From assembly GCA_958452575.1 (NCBI GenBank), contig CAUDUM010000013.1, positions 1 through 6,985 on the forward strand: a stretch of DNA of 6,985 nucleotides, given 5' to 3'. This stretch comes from an uncultured Eggerthellaceae bacterium. GTDB taxonomy: Bacteria > Actinomycetota > Coriobacteriia > Coriobacteriales > Eggerthellaceae. The position numbers and the translations under genes were made by a program. The notes below the pieces were generated by a model. The model ran no database searches, was not told the DNA's origin, and saw only the letters and a program-made list of their open reading frames with translations. This document shows, one piece after another, positions 6,410 through 6,985 of the stretch (within the stretch, counting starts at the first letter, position 1; each line of letters begins with the position of its first letter).

Positions 6410-6440
6410 GATTTCGATGAACTCATGTAAGGAAACGAGC

Positions 6441-6985
6441 ATGTTAGATAGATTTACCGATCGAGCGCGCAAGGTCATGTCGATGGCCAAACAGGAGGCG
6501 CTCGATCTGCACTCAAATAAGGTGGGCACCGAGCACCTGCTGCTCGCACTCGCCAAGGAGGACGAGGGCATCGCTGCCGAGGCGCTGCGCTCGCTTGATA
6601 TCTCCTACGACGACATCATGGACACCCTCAAGGAGGTCCAGACCACGGTTCCCGAGCCCAGCGAGGAGACCGAGGCGGCCAAGCTCGCCTTTACGCCGCT
6701 CGTCATTAGCGTGATGGAGCGTTCATTCCGCGTGGCGCGTGAGAACAACCAGACCTACGTGTCGACCGAGCACCTGCTCATCGGTATCGTCGAAGAGGGC
6801 AACGGCATGGCCATAGACATCCTCATGCGCCTGGGTGTGTCGTCCGCCTCCATCAAAAAGGCTATCGAGAAACTCACCGCCAAGGACCAGGACAAGAAGC
6901 GTCCGCTCGCCGGCGCCGGTGCTGGTCGTCCCGGTGCGGGCCTGCCGTTCTTTAGCGGCTCGGATGCCTCTCAGCAAAAGGGGAG
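6441..6985 (+). CDS. clpC: ATP-dependent Clp protease ATP-binding subunit ClpC, N-terminal part (truncated by window end)
   Basis: Only the first 181 codons are in the window; the full protein is normally a little over 800 residues with two AAA+ modules. The visible part is the double Clp-N domain: repeat 1 begins DRFTDRARKVMSMAKQEA and contains GTEHLLLALAKED; repeat 2 runs from about residue 80 (AFTPLVISVMERSFRVAREN) with STEHLLIGIVEEGNG. The domain binds adaptors and substrates. A Gly/Ala-rich linker (PLAGAGAGRPGAGLPFFSG) follows, leading towards the first AAA+ module beyond the edge. ClpC is a hexameric unfoldase that feeds proteins into ClpP and handles damaged proteins. ATG 6441 is set by AAGGAA (6429-6434) six bases upstream. 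No ctsR, mcsA or mcsB precedes it, unlike the classical Firmicutes clpC operon; the gene before it is the unrelated TetR regulator. ClpC rather than ClpA or ClpB is favoured by the start sequence and the short linker, although the defining middle region is not visible. Confidence 0.93.
   Translation, partial: MLDRFTDRARKVMSMAKQEALDLHSNKVGTEHLLLALAKEDEGIAAEALRSLDISYDDIMDTLKEVQTTVPEPSEETEAAKLAFTPLVISVMERSFRVARENNQTYVSTEHLLIGIVEEGNGMAIDILMRLGVSSASIKKAIEKLTAKDQDKKRPLAGAGAGRPGAGLPFFSGSDASQQKG

Noticed and set aside
1..6985. CRISPR array, insertion sequence or prophage attachment site
   Set aside because: No regularly spaced direct repeats, transposase or integrase coding sequence is present.

Overview
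The window looks like a chromosomal piece of a GC-rich, anaerobic actinobacterium of the Coriobacteriia, with Collinsella or a close relative as the best guess. This rests on high GC with strong G/C third-position bias, a very large oxygen-sensitive-type iron-sulfur protein, a ClpC of actinobacterial/Firmicutes style without ctsR or mcsAB beside it, and the general character of the proteins. The taxonomic call is inference; no marker gene such as rRNA is present.

Layout, all genes on the + strand. Positions 1-305 hold no gene: an imperfect inverted repeat (21-120), then a leader ending in an intrinsic-terminator-like hairpin (211-264) just upstream of a small four-helix membrane protein of the DUF2798 type (306-854). 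A 3' untranslated stretch with a 9-bp inverted repeat follows and ends in a strong intrinsic terminator (1021-1053). A new transcription unit then starts: a perfect 21-bp palindrome (1066-1086) overlaps the -35/spacer region of an extended -10 promoter (1095-1103). It drives a 1479-residue multidomain protein (1136-5575) that is translationally overlapped by a TetR-family regulator (5559-6248). A second terminator-like hairpin (6382-6409) sits in the leader of clpC (6441 to the window end, truncated).

The central unit is the interesting one. The giant protein joins two tandem ATP-dependent activase domains of the HgdC/BcrAD-BadFG class, a four-cysteine linker motif, and two successive HgdB-like reductase/dehydratase-type halves (the first with the DUF2229 signature). 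By analogy with 2-hydroxyacyl-CoA dehydratases, benzoyl-CoA reductase and double-cubane cluster proteins, ATP hydrolysis in the activase part would push a low-potential electron onto an iron-sulfur cluster in the reductase part. Here both partners are in one chain, with no separate dehydratase subunits, CoA-transferase or electron-transfer flavoprotein nearby, so the substrate is unknown. The TetR gene is last in the operon and its product probably binds the palindrome, giving a compact self-regulated module in which an unknown ligand, perhaps the substrate or product, induces the enzyme.

The flanking genes (DUF2798 membrane protein, clpC) appear to be separate units. Both have a terminator-like hairpin directly before the start codon with no space for a promoter after it, which suggests leader attenuation or read-through control.
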